64,000 nt of DNA from Luteimonas suaedae (GCF_008312895.1 NZ_VSSP01000002.1:248001-312000), one strand, 5' to 3'; counted from the stretch's first letter, positions 43,604-52,590 are shown. The notes: generated by a model from the sequence alone, not told the origin. Made by a program: numbers and translations.

Positions 43604-43780
43604 ATGAACACCGAACGCGAGCGCGTCGAACCCAACGAACCCAAGGGCAGTCCTGCGCGCGAGAGCAACGAAACCAACGGCCAGCCGGGCTCCACCTCCG
43701 GCGTCCGCCCGGCGCTGGAGAAGGAGCGCGAGGACGATGATGGCGACGCTACTGCGGGTGGCGTGGGTAAGGGATACTGA
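43604..43780 (+). CDS. Short hydrophilic, probably disordered protein
   Basis: A 58-residue protein, MNTERERVEPNEPKG... ending GGVGKGY, rich in Glu, Asn, Pro and Gly with no hydrophobic core. GGAG lies eight bases before ATG and the codon pattern is GC-rich at third positions, so it is probably real. No family recognised. It lies alone before a toxin-antitoxin pair. Confidence 0.5.
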   Translation: MNTERERVEPNEPKGSPARESNETNGQPGSTSGVRPALEKEREDDDGDATAGGVGKGY

Positions 43781-44012
43781 TTGGGCTCGGCCCCGGCACG
43801 TGATGCCACGACTCGGTACGGGGCGAAGGCCGCGCGGGTACAGAGGCTTAAATTCTGGCGCACGGCGCCGGCACCCCTCGCCGCACTCTCGTCAATCCCT
43901 GCTCCAGGCCACCTTCTCCGGCCGCTAAGCTGAACCTACCGCCCGCCCTTTGCCTGCCTGTGTCACATTTGTGCTACTTTGCCACAAGGCCGCAGCACGC
44001 CGGGAGCCCCGC

Positions 44013-44297
44013 ATGAGCACCACCACCATCCGCCTGCCTGAAGACCTGAAGGCCCGCATCGCCAGAGCGGCGAAAGAGGCCGGCACCACCTCGCACAACT
44101 TCATTCTGGAAGCGATCGCCGAGAAGGCCGAGCTGGCCGAGCAGCGCGCGGGTTTTCACGACGAGGCGGAGCGACGCTACGCACGCATCGTGGAAACGGG
44201 CGAGACCATCGACTGGGACGAGTACCGCGCGTACATGATGGGCCGTGTCCGAGGGGAATCGGTCAAGCGCCCGGTGGCACGCAAACTCGCGAAATGA
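44013..44297 (+). CDS. Ribbon-helix-helix antitoxin (ParD/CopG-like)
   Basis: A 94-residue DNA-binding antitoxin. TTIRLPEDLKARIARAAKEAGTTSHNFILEAIAEKAE is a ribbon-helix-helix domain; the rest is a charged, toxin-binding tail. CGGGAG precedes ATG. The stop codon is followed after one base by the GTG start of the toxin. TTGTG and CACAA words (43969-43986) form a small inverted repeat in the promoter that could be the autoregulatory operator. Confidence 0.87.
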   Translation: MSTTTIRLPEDLKARIARAAKEAGTTSHNFILEAIAEKAELAEQRAGFHDEAERRYARIVETGETIDWDEYRAYMMGRVRGESVKRPVARKLAK

Positions 44298-44298
44298 C

Positions 44299-44598
44299 GT
44301 GACGGCCATCAAGCTCGCCCCCGAGTTTGCGGATGATCTGGATCGGATCACCGAATTCTTGCTGAGCCAGGAGATTGCCGATATCGAGGATCGGTTGCGC
44401 GGCATCGCCGATGCCCTCGACGTGCTGCGGGCCAATCCCCTGATCGGCCGCGCTGACGGCGACACCCTGCGTGAGCTGGTGATCGGCCGGGGTTCTCGCG
44501 GATACATTGCGCTGTACCGGTATGCAGCCCTGGTGGATACCGTGTTTGTACTGGCGATTCGCGCGCAGCGGGAGGCGGGCTATGCACGGGACGAATGA
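44299..44598 (+). CDS. ParE/RelE-superfamily toxin
   Basis: A 99-residue toxin: IKLAPEFADDLDRITEFLLS, then ANPLIGRADGDTLRELVIGRGSRGYIALYRYAALVDTVFVLAIRAQREAGY, matching the ParE/RelE beta-sheet and C-terminal strand. ParE members poison gyrase and RelE members cleave mRNA; the conserved residues here favour ParE, weakly. The GTG start lies one base after the antitoxin stop. The reading frame is intact, unlike the vapBC pair further on. Confidence 0.85.
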   Translation: MTAIKLAPEFADDLDRITEFLLSQEIADIEDRLRGIADALDVLRANPLIGRADGDTLRELVIGRGSRGYIALYRYAALVDTVFVLAIRAQREAGYARDE

Positions 44599-44769
44599 AA
44601 CCGAGGCCGATACCCGCGCCAATCGCATCGGCCCCGTGCTGCGCAGATCGACAGATCAGGAAACACGCCGCCGGCATCGCGGTGCTGATGGAGAGTCGTG
44701 GCTGAGCGAACGCCGGCGGTCGTAGCGCCGGCTCCCGTCGCGCGGCCCGAATGCTCCCGGCTTGCCGCT

Positions 44770-44850
44770 CTCCCCCTTCGCCGCAGCATCAATCACCTCC
44801 GCCACCGCCTTCGGCTGCGTGAAATACAGCGCATGACCGCACACGCCGGT
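44770..44850 (-). pseudogene. Remnant of an alpha/beta-hydrolase C terminus
   Basis: The minus strand encodes CGHALYFTQPKAVAEVIDAAAKGE, which resembles the catalytic-His end of alpha/beta-hydrolases (GHALYFTQP...AVAEVI). No upstream nucleophile elbow or hydrolase body is present. The rest of the 378-base stretch between the toxin and the regulator gene holds nothing else I recognise. Confidence 0.4.
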
Positions 44851-44976
44851 CCGTCGCACGGCCTGCGCCTGCACTGATCCCGTCACGTACCGGCGCGCCA
44901 GGCGGAGACGCTTTCCGCCTGGCTGCAAGGGTTTGCGGGAAAGTCCTGCTTTCGTGATGTCTACGCACTGGGAAAC

Positions 44977-46125
44977 TCACGGTGGCAGGTGTGATCCGTC
45001 GGCGCGTGGCGCGGCCGGACGCTCCGACGGCAACGCCCGGCCCACGGCCAGCGTGCGGATCGACGGAAACGCCTCCGGCAGGGTCTGCACGGTGCCGCAG
45101 TAGCTCGGGTCGTAGCCGGGCAGCTGGCCGAGGGCGTGGCGGAAGGCGTCGCCGCGCAGCAGGTCGAGCAGTTCGCCAAGGCGGCCGCTGTCGAGGGTTT
45201 CGGCGCGGCAGAGAAAGAAATAGTGCTCGGTGGCCAGCGGCACGAAGTCGAGGCCGTAGCGGCGCGCGGGCGGTTCCAGGGCAAGGCCGACGTCGGCCAG
45301 GCCGCTGGCGACGTAGGCGGCGACGGCGGCGTGGGTGAGTTCCTCCACGTCGCAGGCGTGGATGGCGGCGAAGTCCAGGCCCTGACGGGCCAGCATGCAT
45401 TCGAGCAACAGCCGCGTGCCGGAGCCGGGTTGGCGATGGATGAAGCGCAGGTCGTCGCGCGGCAGGTCGTCGAGCGTGCGCACTTGCTTCGGATTGCCCG
45501 GCGCCAGCACCAGGCCCTGGCGGCGCATGGCGAGATGCAGCACGCGATCGTCGGCCAGGTCCAGGCGATCGAGATAATGCGCGGCCAGTTCGCCTTCCAG
45601 TTCGCCGATCGGCAGGTGCAGGCCGGCCAGGTCGCAGCTGCCGGCGCGCAGCGCGGCCAGGGCGTCGTCGGGGCTGCGGTACTTGAGGTCGAGCGGCATG
45701 CCGTCGTCGGACATCACCCGGCGCAAGGTCTCCACGCCGAAGCCGTGCGAGGCGTGGATGCGCAGCGGCATGGCCTGCGCGCTGACGTAGCGCTCCAGCT
45801 CGGTTTCCAGCTCGGTGGCCAAGCTGTCGAGCGTGGGCGAGAGCCGCGCGGCGATGCGTTTGTCGGCCCAGGCCAGGCGTTCGCCGATGGGCGTGAGCAG
45901 GGCGCCGCGGCCGCGGGTCATGCGCAGCAGCGGACGGCCGAGCACCGTCTCGGCCTGCTTCAGCAGGCCCCAGGCGTAGCGGTAGGACAGCTCCACGCGA
46001 CGGCAGGCGGCGGCCAGCGATCCGGTCTCCTGCACCGCCAACAGCAGGGCGATCAAGCGCGGCGGCAGGCGCGCGCCGCCTTCGGTTTCCAGTTCCCAGC
46101 CCGGTTGGATCCTGACTCTGAACAT
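44977..46125 (-). CDS. ModE-type HTH regulator with substrate-binding-protein domain
   Basis: A 382-residue regulator. Residues 20 to 80 are a ModE/LysR-like winged helix (LIALLLAVQETGSLAAACRRVELSYRYAWGLLKQAE, MTRGRGALLTPIGERL). About 125 to 355 form a PBP-like domain (RIHASHGFGVETLRRVMSDD, DLAGLHLPIGE, RFIHRQPGSGTRLLLECML, VASGLADVGLALEPPARRYGLDFVPLATEHYFFLC). It is divergent from the oxalate/formate-type transporter and the formate dehydrogenase genes, which it probably controls, likely in response to molybdate or formate-related ligand. GGAGG precedes ATG. Confidence 0.85.
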   Translation of the reverse strand: MFRVRIQPGWELETEGGARLPPRLIALLLAVQETGSLAAACRRVELSYRYAWGLLKQAETVLGRPLLRMTRGRGALLTPIGERLAWADKRIAARLSPTLDSLATELETELERYVSAQAMPLRIHASHGFGVETLRRVMSDDGMPLDLKYRSPDDALAALRAGSCDLAGLHLPIGELEGELAAHYLDRLDLADDRVLHLAMRRQGLVLAPGNPKQVRTLDDLPRDDLRFIHRQPGSGTRLLLECMLARQGLDFAAIHACDVEELTHAAVAAYVASGLADVGLALEPPARRYGLDFVPLATEHYFFLCRAETLDSGRLGELLDLLRGDAFRHALGQLPGYDPSYCGTVQTLPEAFPSIRTLAVGRALPSERPAAPRADGSHLPP

Positions 46126-46174
46126 TCCGCCTCCGATGTTGCGGTGCAGCCCGGCCTGGGGACCGATTTAATCG

Positions 46175-46186
46175 GCTGTCGACAGC
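46175..46186. promoter_or_regulatory. 12-base perfect palindrome GCTGTCGACAGC
   Basis: A symmetric GCTGTCGACAGC element in the 202-base divergent spacer between regulator and transporter genes. It is one of two candidate operators there. It could be chance given the GC content. Confidence 0.35.
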
Positions 46187-46259
46187 ATCTTATTCGACCA
46201 TCGAAACATGCAGCACGGCGCCGATCTGTACTAGCCTCGGGTCCGGATCGGCATCGTCC

Positions 46260-46279
46260 ATATGTAATCAATAACATAT
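46260..46279. promoter_or_regulatory. Palindromic operator ATATGT-N8-ACATAT
   Basis: Six-base inverted arms with an AATCAATA spacer, in an AT-rich island within GC-rich DNA. It lies 48 bases before the transporter GTG start. Its AT-rich symmetry resembles a ModE-type site, fitting the divergent ModE-like regulator; the exact ModE consensus is not present. Confidence 0.55.
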
Positions 46280-46327
46280 TTGATGACCGGCAACCGTCAA
46301 TCAGACACCAGTACCGGGAGGGGATGC

Positions 46328-48019
46328 GTGTCCAGTCAACCTGCGAGTGTCGTTCTCGATCCATCCACGTCCACCACCGTTCCCGGGCTGCTCTCCAGGG
46401 AGCGCATCATCGCCAGGCCGGGTTTCAACCGCTGGCTGGTACCGCCGGCGGCGTTGGCGATCCATCTGTGCATCGGCATGGCCTACGGCTTCAGCGTGTT
46501 CTGGCTGCCGTTGTCGATGGCGGTCGGCGTCGACCAGGCGCTCGCCTGCCCGGCCGACATGAGCTTCTTCGCCCGGATCTTCTCCGCCAGCTGCGACTGG
46601 AAGATCAGCGAGCTGCAATGGATGTACACGCTGTTCTTCGTGCTGCTGGGCTGCTCGGCGGCCCTGTGGGGCGGCTGGCTGGAACATGCCGGCCCGCGCA
46701 AGGCCGGCGTGGTGGCGGCGCTGTGCTGGTGCGGCGGACTGGTGATCTCGGCGCTGGGCGTGTATTGGCACCAGATCTGGATGTTGTGGCTGGGCTCGGG
46801 CGTGATCGGCGGCATCGGCCTGGGCTTGGGCTACATCTCGCCGGTGTCGACGTTGATCAAGTGGTTTCCCGACCGTCGCGGCATGGCCACCGGCATGGCG
46901 ATCATGGGCTTCGGCGGCGGCGCGATGATCGGCAGCCCACTGGCCGACATCCTGATGCGGCATTTCGCAACGCCCACCTCGGTCGGCGTCACGCAGACCT
47001 TCCTGGTGATGGCGGCGCTGTATTTCGCCTTCATGATGTCCGGCGCGTTCGGCTACCGCGTGCCGCCCACCGGCTGGAAACCTGCCGGCTGGACGCCGCC
47101 CGCGCAGAACGGCAACGCCATGATCACCCAGGGCCACGTGCACGTGAAAAAAGTCTGGGGCATCCCGCAGTTCTGGCTGGTGTGGGCGGTGCTGTGCCTC
47201 AACGTGTCGGCCGGCATCGGCGTGATCGGCATGGCCTCGCCGATGCTGCAGGAGATGTTCGGCGGCCGCCTGCTCGGCATCGACGCCGGCTTCGGCGAGC
47301 TGGACGCCACCCAGCTCGGTGCGATCGCGGCGATCGCGGCCGGCTTCACCGGCCTGCTCAGTCTGTTCAACATCGGCGGGCGGTTCTTCTGGGCGTCGCT
47401 GTCGGACAAGCTGGGCCGCAAGAACACGTACACCGTCTTCTTCCTGCTGGGTATCGTGCTGTACGCCGCCGCGCCGAGCCTGGGCACGGCCGGCAGCATC
47501 GCGCTGTTCGTGTTCGCGTTCGGGGTGATCCTGTCGATGTACGGCGGCGGTTTCGCCACGGTGCCGGCGTACCTGGCCGACCTGTTCGGCACGCAGATGG
47601 TCGGCGCCATCCACGGCCGCCTGCTCACCGCCTGGGCCACCGCCGGCATCCTTGGCCCGGTGGTGGTGGGTTACATGCGCGAGTACCAGTTGGGCCTGGG
47701 CATGCCGCCTTCGCAGGTCTACAACACCACGATGTATATCCTCGTGGGCATGCTGGTGCTGGGCCTGATCTGCAATCTGCTGGTGCGTCCGGTGAATCCG
47801 AAACACTTCATGACTTCGGAGGAACTGGCGCACGAGAAGCGGCTGGCACACGAGAAGATCGACGCCGGCGGCGCCTCGACGATCCCGCAGGAGGAGATGG
47901 TCCGGATCGGCCGCGGCGGCAATCCGCTGCTGGTCGCAGGCGCCTGGGCCGCGGTGGGCCTGCCGCTGCTGTGGGGCGTGTGGATCACGCTCGACAAGGC
48001 GCTGGTGCTGTTCCGATGA
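46328..48019 (+). CDS. OFA-family MFS transporter (oxalate/formate antiporter-like)
   Basis: A 563-residue transporter with 12 predicted helices. WLVPPAALAIHLCIGMAYGFSVFWLPL, GGIGLGLGYISPVSTLIKWFPDRRGMATGMAIMGFGGGA and GRFFWASLSDKLGRKNTYTVFF are OFA/MFS marks. The GTG start was chosen because GGGAGGGG lies four bases upstream; an ATG at 46280 overlaps the operator region. Between helices 1 and 2 there is an extra periplasmic loop with two Cys. Neighbouring fdhD and formate dehydrogenase genes suggest transport of formate or a related acid. Confidence 0.88.
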   Translation: MSSQPASVVLDPSTSTTVPGLLSRERIIARPGFNRWLVPPAALAIHLCIGMAYGFSVFWLPLSMAVGVDQALACPADMSFFARIFSASCDWKISELQWMYTLFFVLLGCSAALWGGWLEHAGPRKAGVVAALCWCGGLVISALGVYWHQIWMLWLGSGVIGGIGLGLGYISPVSTLIKWFPDRRGMATGMAIMGFGGGAMIGSPLADILMRHFATPTSVGVTQTFLVMAALYFAFMMSGAFGYRVPPTGWKPAGWTPPAQNGNAMITQGHVHVKKVWGIPQFWLVWAVLCLNVSAGIGVIGMASPMLQEMFGGRLLGIDAGFGELDATQLGAIAAIAAGFTGLLSLFNIGGRFFWASLSDKLGRKNTYTVFFLLGIVLYAAAPSLGTAGSIALFVFAFGVILSMYGGGFATVPAYLADLFGTQMVGAIHGRLLTAWATAGILGPVVVGYMREYQLGLGMPPSQVYNTTMYILVGMLVLGLICNLLVRPVNPKHFMTSEELAHEKRLAHEKIDAGGASTIPQEEMVRIGRGGNPLLVAGAWAAVGLPLLWGVWITLDKALVLFR

Positions 48020-48079
48020 GCCTGTCGAACGGCGGCCACGCGCCTGCGATGCGCCCGTTCCGATGAGCCGCCACAGCCG

Positions 48080-48970
48080 ATGAGCGAAGCCACGATGCCA
48101 CGCCGACCCGCCGACGACGCCCCCGCCCCGCCCTCCCCCGGCAGCGTGCTGCGTCCGGTGGAACGCTGGCGCGAGGGCCGCCGGCGCCACCTCGGCGACC
48201 ACATCGCCGAGGAGGTGCCGGTGGCGTTCGTCTACAACGACGCGCCGTTCGCGGTGATGATGGCGACGCCGGCGGACCTGGAGGATTTTGCGCTCGGGTT
48301 CGCGCTGAGCGAGGGCATCGTGGACGACATCGCCGAGGCCCGCATCGAACGTATCGAGCAGCTACTGGAGGGCGTGGAGATCCGGCTGGCGATCCCGGCC
48401 GCGCGCGCCGAGGCGCTCGAACGGCGCCGGCGCAGCCTGAGCGGGCGCAGCGGTTGCGGCATCTGCGGCAGCGAACTGCTGGAAGCGGCACTGCGCCAGC
48501 CCGAGCCGGTGCGCGCCGACGTCCGCACCGATGCCGGGGCGCTGCGGCGCGCGCTGCGCGAACTGAAAGCAGCGCAAGCGCTCAACGCACGTACCGGCGC
48601 GACCCATGCCGCCGGCTGGGCGGCCCTGGACGGCCGCCTGCAGCTGCTGCGCGAGGACGTCGGCCGCCACAACGCGCTCGACAAGCTGATCGGTGCGATG
48701 CGGCGCGCGGGCGAGGACGCGGGCGACGGCTTCCTCGTCGTCACCAGTCGCGCCAGCTACGAGATGGCGATGAAGGCCGCCAGCGCCGGCATCGCGCTGA
48801 TGGCGGCGGTGTCGGCGCCGACGGCGCTGGCGATTTCGCTGGCCGAGCGCGCCAACCTCACCCTGATCGGCTTCGCCCGCACGGACGGGCACGCGGTGTA
48901 TACGCATCCGCGGCGCCTGCTGGAAGAACCGCCGACGCGCCTGGCCACGCCCGGGAAGCCGATGCCGTGA
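48080..48970 (+). CDS. fdhD: Formate dehydrogenase accessory sulfurtransferase FdhD
   Basis: A 296-residue cytoplasmic protein that passes sulfur from IscS to the Mo-bisMGD cofactor of formate dehydrogenase. The active CxxC is in GRSGCGICGSELL (about residue 120). EDVGRHNALDKLIG and the C-terminal SRASYEMAMKAASAGIALMAAVSAPTALAISLAERANLTLIGFAR are diagnostic. It lies directly before the FdhF/YdeP-type gene it should serve. Confidence 0.95.
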   Translation: MSEATMPRRPADDAPAPPSPGSVLRPVERWREGRRRHLGDHIAEEVPVAFVYNDAPFAVMMATPADLEDFALGFALSEGIVDDIAEARIERIEQLLEGVEIRLAIPAARAEALERRRRSLSGRSGCGICGSELLEAALRQPEPVRADVRTDAGALRRALRELKAAQALNARTGATHAAGWAALDGRLQLLREDVGRHNALDKLIGAMRRAGEDAGDGFLVVTSRASYEMAMKAASAGIALMAAVSAPTALAISLAERANLTLIGFARTDGHAVYTHPRRLLEEPPTRLATPGKPMP

Positions 48971-49040
48971 ACAAGGCAACGAACAGGTCGATTCCATCCG
49001 CGGTGAATGTCGGCAAGGGACGCGGAGATCCGAGGCAAGC

Positions 49041-51398
49041 ATGAGCAGGAAGACCACCATCCGCGAATACGACGGCCCGGCCGGCGGCTGGGGCTCGCTG
49101 CGCAGCGTGGCCAGGCACCTGATGGCGCAGGACGTCGCTGTGCAGGGCGCGAAGACGCTGCTGTCGATGAACCAGCCCGACGGCTTCGACTGCCCCGGCT
49201 GCGCCTGGCCCGACCGCGACCACACGTCCACCTTCGAGTTCTGCGAGAACGGCGCCAAGGCCGTGGCCGCGGAATCGACCCGGCATCGCGCGGGTCCGGA
49301 GCTGTTCGCGCGCTACACGGTCGCGCAGCTGGCTGGCTATAGCGACCACTGGCTGGAGGACCAGGGCCGGCTGACCACGCCGATGCGCTACGACCCCGCG
49401 ACCGACCACTACGTGCCGATCGACTGGGACGCGGCCTTCGCGCTGATCGCGGGCCACCTCAACGGGCTCGACTCGCCCGACCAGGCGGTCTTCTACACCT
49501 CCGGCCGCACCAGCAACGAAGCGGCGTTCCTGTACCAGCTGTTCGTGCGCGCGTACGGCACCAACAATTTTCCCGACTGCTCCAACATGTGCCATGAGCC
49601 CTCCGGGGTGGCGCTCAAGCAGCAGATCGGCGTCGGCAAGGGCACGGTGTCGCTGCGCGATTTCGAGCTGGCCGACGCGATCCTCATCTTCGGCCAGAAC
49701 CCCGGCACCAACCACCCGCGCATGCTCGGCGAGCTGCGCGAGGCGTCGAAACGCGGCGCGGCGATCGTGGCATTCAACCCGCTGCGCGAGCGCGGCCTGG
49801 AGCGCTTCGCCGATCCGAAGGACAAGCTGGAGATGCTGCATAACGGCTCGACGCGGATCTCGTCGGACTACTTCCAGCTCAAGATCGGCGGGGACCTGGC
49901 GGCGGTCAAGGGGATGATCAAGCACGTACTCGAGCGCGATGCTGAAGCGCTGGCGCGCGGCGACGCATCGCTGCTCGACCGCGACTTCATCGCCGGACAC
50001 ACCACCGGCTTCGAGGCCTTCGCCGCCGACGTCGCGGCGGAATCGTGGCCGACCATCGTCGAGGAATCGGGCCTGGCGGAAGCCGACCTGCGTCGCGCCG
50101 GCGACATCTACCTGCGGTCCGAACGCGTGATCGCCTGCTGGGGCATGGGCATCACCCAGCACAAGCACTCGGTGGCGACGATCCACATGATCGTCAACCT
50201 GCTGCTGCTGCGCGGCCACCTCGGCCGCCCCGGCGCCGGCGCCTGCCCGGTGCGCGGGCACAGCAACGTGCAGGGCGACCGCACGATGATGATCTACGAG
50301 AAGCCGCCGCAGGCGTTCCTGGACCGGCTGCGCGAGGTGTTCGGCTTCGAGCCGCCGCGCGAGGAGGGCTATGACACGATCGGCGCGATCGAGGCGATGG
50401 GCGACGGCCGCGCCCGCATCTTCTTCGGCATGGGCGGCAACTTCGCCACGGCCACCCCGGACACCGCCGCCACCCACCGCGCGCTGCGCAGCTGCGACCT
50501 GACCGTGCACGTGACGACGAAACTCAACCGCAGCCACCTGGTGCACGGGAAGCAGGCGCTGATCCTGCCGTGCCTGGGCCGCACCGAGATCGACGTGCAG
50601 ACCGCCGGCCCGCAGGCGGTGACGGTGGAGGACTCGATGAGCATGGTGCACCTGTCGGCCGGCATCAATCCGCCGGCCGCGGACGGGCTGCTGTCGGAAC
50701 CGGCGATCGTCGCGCGCCTGGCCGAGGCCACGCTGGGCGCGCGCGGCGACATCCGCTGGCGCTGGCTGGCGGAGGACTACGATCGCATCCGCGACCTGAT
50801 CGCGCGGACCTTCGACGACTTCCACGATTTCAACGCCCGCGTGCGCGTGCCCGGCGGCTTCCGCCTGTCCAACACCGCGCGCGACCGCATCTGGGCCAAC
50901 GCGGCAGGCCGTGCGGTGTTCAACGCGCACCCGGTGCCCACCGACAACCCGATCCACCGCGCGCGCGCGCGCCGCGGCGACACGCCGGTGTTCAACCTCA
51001 GTACGCTGCGCTCGCACGACCAGTACAACACCACCATCTACGGCCTGGACGATCGCTACCGCGGCGTGTTCGGCGAACGGCGGGTGCTGTTCGTGCACGC
51101 CGACGACATCGCCGCGCTCGGCCTGCGCGCCGGCGACTGGGTGGACCTGGAGAGCCTGGCCGAGGACGCGGTGCGGCGTACCGCGCAGCGTTTCATGCTG
51201 GTGGCCTACGACATCCCGCGCGGCTGCCTGGCGGCGTACTACCCGGAGACCAATGCGCTGGTGCCGTTGTCCAGCTTCGCCGACGAGGCACGCACGCCGA
51301 CCTCCAAGTCGATCCCGGTGATCGTGACCCCACACCGACCCGACGCCGCCGGCCAGGCGCCGACCCAGCGCGACATCCCCGCCGCCGTTGTCCGCTGA
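49041..51398 (+). CDS. FdhF/YdeP-family molybdopterin oxidoreductase (formate dehydrogenase-like)
   Basis: A 785-residue cytoplasmic molybdoenzyme without a Tat signal. DGFDCPGCAWPD near residue 50 is typical of the YdeP type, in which the iron-sulfur region is reduced. SNMCHEPSGVALKQQIGVGKGTVSL, FGQNPGTNHPRMLGELREA, GAGACPVRGHSNVQGDRTM and the C-terminal DQYNTTIYGLDDRYRGV / YDIPRGCLAAYYPETNALVPL fit the family. Probably oxidises formate, consistent with fdhD and the OFA transporter, but YdeP enzymes have poorly known substrates. Confidence 0.9.
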   Translation: MSRKTTIREYDGPAGGWGSLRSVARHLMAQDVAVQGAKTLLSMNQPDGFDCPGCAWPDRDHTSTFEFCENGAKAVAAESTRHRAGPELFARYTVAQLAGYSDHWLEDQGRLTTPMRYDPATDHYVPIDWDAAFALIAGHLNGLDSPDQAVFYTSGRTSNEAAFLYQLFVRAYGTNNFPDCSNMCHEPSGVALKQQIGVGKGTVSLRDFELADAILIFGQNPGTNHPRMLGELREASKRGAAIVAFNPLRERGLERFADPKDKLEMLHNGSTRISSDYFQLKIGGDLAAVKGMIKHVLERDAEALARGDASLLDRDFIAGHTTGFEAFAADVAAESWPTIVEESGLAEADLRRAGDIYLRSERVIACWGMGITQHKHSVATIHMIVNLLLLRGHLGRPGAGACPVRGHSNVQGDRTMMIYEKPPQAFLDRLREVFGFEPPREEGYDTIGAIEAMGDGRARIFFGMGGNFATATPDTAATHRALRSCDLTVHVTTKLNRSHLVHGKQALILPCLGRTEIDVQTAGPQAVTVEDSMSMVHLSAGINPPAADGLLSEPAIVARLAEATLGARGDIRWRWLAEDYDRIRDLIARTFDDFHDFNARVRVPGGFRLSNTARDRIWANAAGRAVFNAHPVPTDNPIHRARARRGDTPVFNLSTLRSHDQYNTTIYGLDDRYRGVFGERRVLFVHADDIAALGLRAGDWVDLESLAEDAVRRTAQRFMLVAYDIPRGCLAAYYPETNALVPLSSFADEARTPTSKSIPVIVTPHRPDAAGQAPTQRDIPAAVVR

Positions 51399-51669
51399 CG
51401 ACGCCCTGGCGCGGGCCGTGCTGGCCGAACTCGCGCAGCATCCTGGCGGTGTCTCGCTGCCGCGGCTGTGCAAGCGCCTGGGCGTGCGCATGAGCGTGTT
51501 GCTGCGTACCTTGGCCTGGCTGGGCGACGACGCCATCGGCGGCCGGCCGGGGCCGGGCTGGGTGGCGGTCGAACCCGAAGGCGCACGCAGCATCGCCCGC
51601 CTGACCGAACGCGGCCAGGCGACGTTCGCCGCGGCGCGTCCTGGGAGCGATGATGTCGCGCAACCTTGA
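51388..51669 (+). CDS. Small winged-helix protein next to formate dehydrogenase
   Basis: A 93-residue protein: RAVLAELAQHPGGVSLPRLCKRLGVRMSVLLRTLAWLGDDAIGG is a helix-turn-helix, followed by GWVAVEPEGARSIARLTERGQATFAA (wing). The TTG start at 51388 overlaps the preceding gene by 11 bases; GTG at 51418 is the alternative. It may be a local regulator or accessory factor of the enzyme. Family unnamed to me. Confidence 0.65.
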   Translation: MSADDALARAVLAELAQHPGGVSLPRLCKRLGVRMSVLLRTLAWLGDDAIGGRPGPGWVAVEPEGARSIARLTERGQATFAAARPGSDDVAQP

Positions 51670-51783
51670 TGCCACGCGAGCATCGCGAGCATGGCGCGCT
51701 CCTACACAGCAGCCCGGCCACAACCATTCCGTTCGGGCCATCATTTCTTTCGTAGGAGCGCGCCATGCGCGCGATGCCGGCGA
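51670..51783. repeat. REP-like arms in outward order
   Basis: A right-type arm (GCATGGCGCGCTCCTAC, ending about 51704) precedes a left-type arm (CGTAGGAGCGCGCCATGCGC, from 51751). This is the opposite order to the 144-bp elements and matches the inner pair at 12022-12135. The 47 bases between are unrelated. Confidence 0.7.
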
Positions 51784-51867
51784 CGCTGGCGGCGCCCGCC
51801 AGCCCGATGGCGCTGGCTCGGCGATGCTCGCCTCGTCCGGCCGGGGATCGCCGTGGTCTTGTCGTCG

Positions 51868-52165
51868 TGGACGCCCCCGCCGCCGCTGTCCGCACTGGTC
51901 GCCCGGATCCGGGACTGCAACGGCGCGCGGCAGCTGCACCGGCTGGAGCGCATTCTGCCGTCGGCGCACGCACAGCTGATCTTCAACCCGGCCGAGGACG
52001 AGACCCGCGTCTACGACGACGCGCTGCACTGCCGGCGCAACGCGTTACCGCGCCAGCACGCGGTTCAACTGGTACGCGGAACCGCCGGCCAAGCTGCTGA
52101 TCGGGAGCTTCGAGGAAACGATCCCTGAATTCTATCGGCGGCGCAGCGAGCGCGACCGGGCCGGA
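51868..52165 (+). pseudogene. Decayed coding fragments, including an AraC-type (DUF6597-like) N terminus
   Basis: One frame encodes LSALVARIRDCNGARQLHRL and ERILPSAHAQLIFNPAED, resembling the N-terminal domain of AraC regulators with a DUF6597 domain, but no HTH follows. From about 52047 a second frame encodes FNWYAEPPAKLLIGSFEETI followed by PEFYRRRSERDRA, which also looks coding and unrelated. Both are interrupted. Remnants of at least two genes beside a repeat. Confidence 0.45.
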
Positions 52166-52590
52166 GACGCCGTCACGCGCACCTGGCCAGCATCGGTTGA
52201 TCACCCGGTGGCCAGACCACCTGCACCGCGAGCTGTGCGGCCGGCGCACAGCCGCTCGTCGAACGACACGCTAGGCGGGCGTCGGCTGCAGATGCCAGCA
52301 TAGCTGGTGTCTTCACGTCGGGCTTCGCGATGACGCCGGAATTCGGATCCACGTTCGCTCCGCAACAGTATTGTCTCGGGGACAGCATCGCCTCGCGGGC
52401 CATTTCCGCCGGTTCGCTGCTGCGACGTCTGGCAGTTGTCACGCCGCCGATGACATGCTTCTATCAATCGGTTGATCGCCGTTTCCTGTTCGAAGTCCGA
52501 ACGTCGACACCGTCCATGCTTGCATTTGCATCCCCGCGCAGCCCACGAACGGGCGACATGCCAACTTCCGCCAATGCAGAGGAGTTCATC
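52166..52590. other. Spacer with no recognised gene
   Basis: About 425 bases with lower, uneven GC between the decayed fragments and the aldo/keto reductase gene. Short open frames exist on both strands but none has a ribosome binding site plus a recognisable motif. The reductase promoter is presumably in the last 100 bases. Confidence 0.5.

Noticed and set aside
41572..44000. Search for an integron integrase or attI beside the first attC-like site
   Set aside because: Both strands were read; only GIY-YIG-like and flavoprotein genes are present, with no tyrosine-recombinase motifs.
44656..44928. 90-codon minus-strand frame as an intact gene
   Set aside because: Only a ~23-residue stretch resembles a protein family; the rest is Arg-rich shadow sequence without a ribosome binding site, so it was listed as a remnant.
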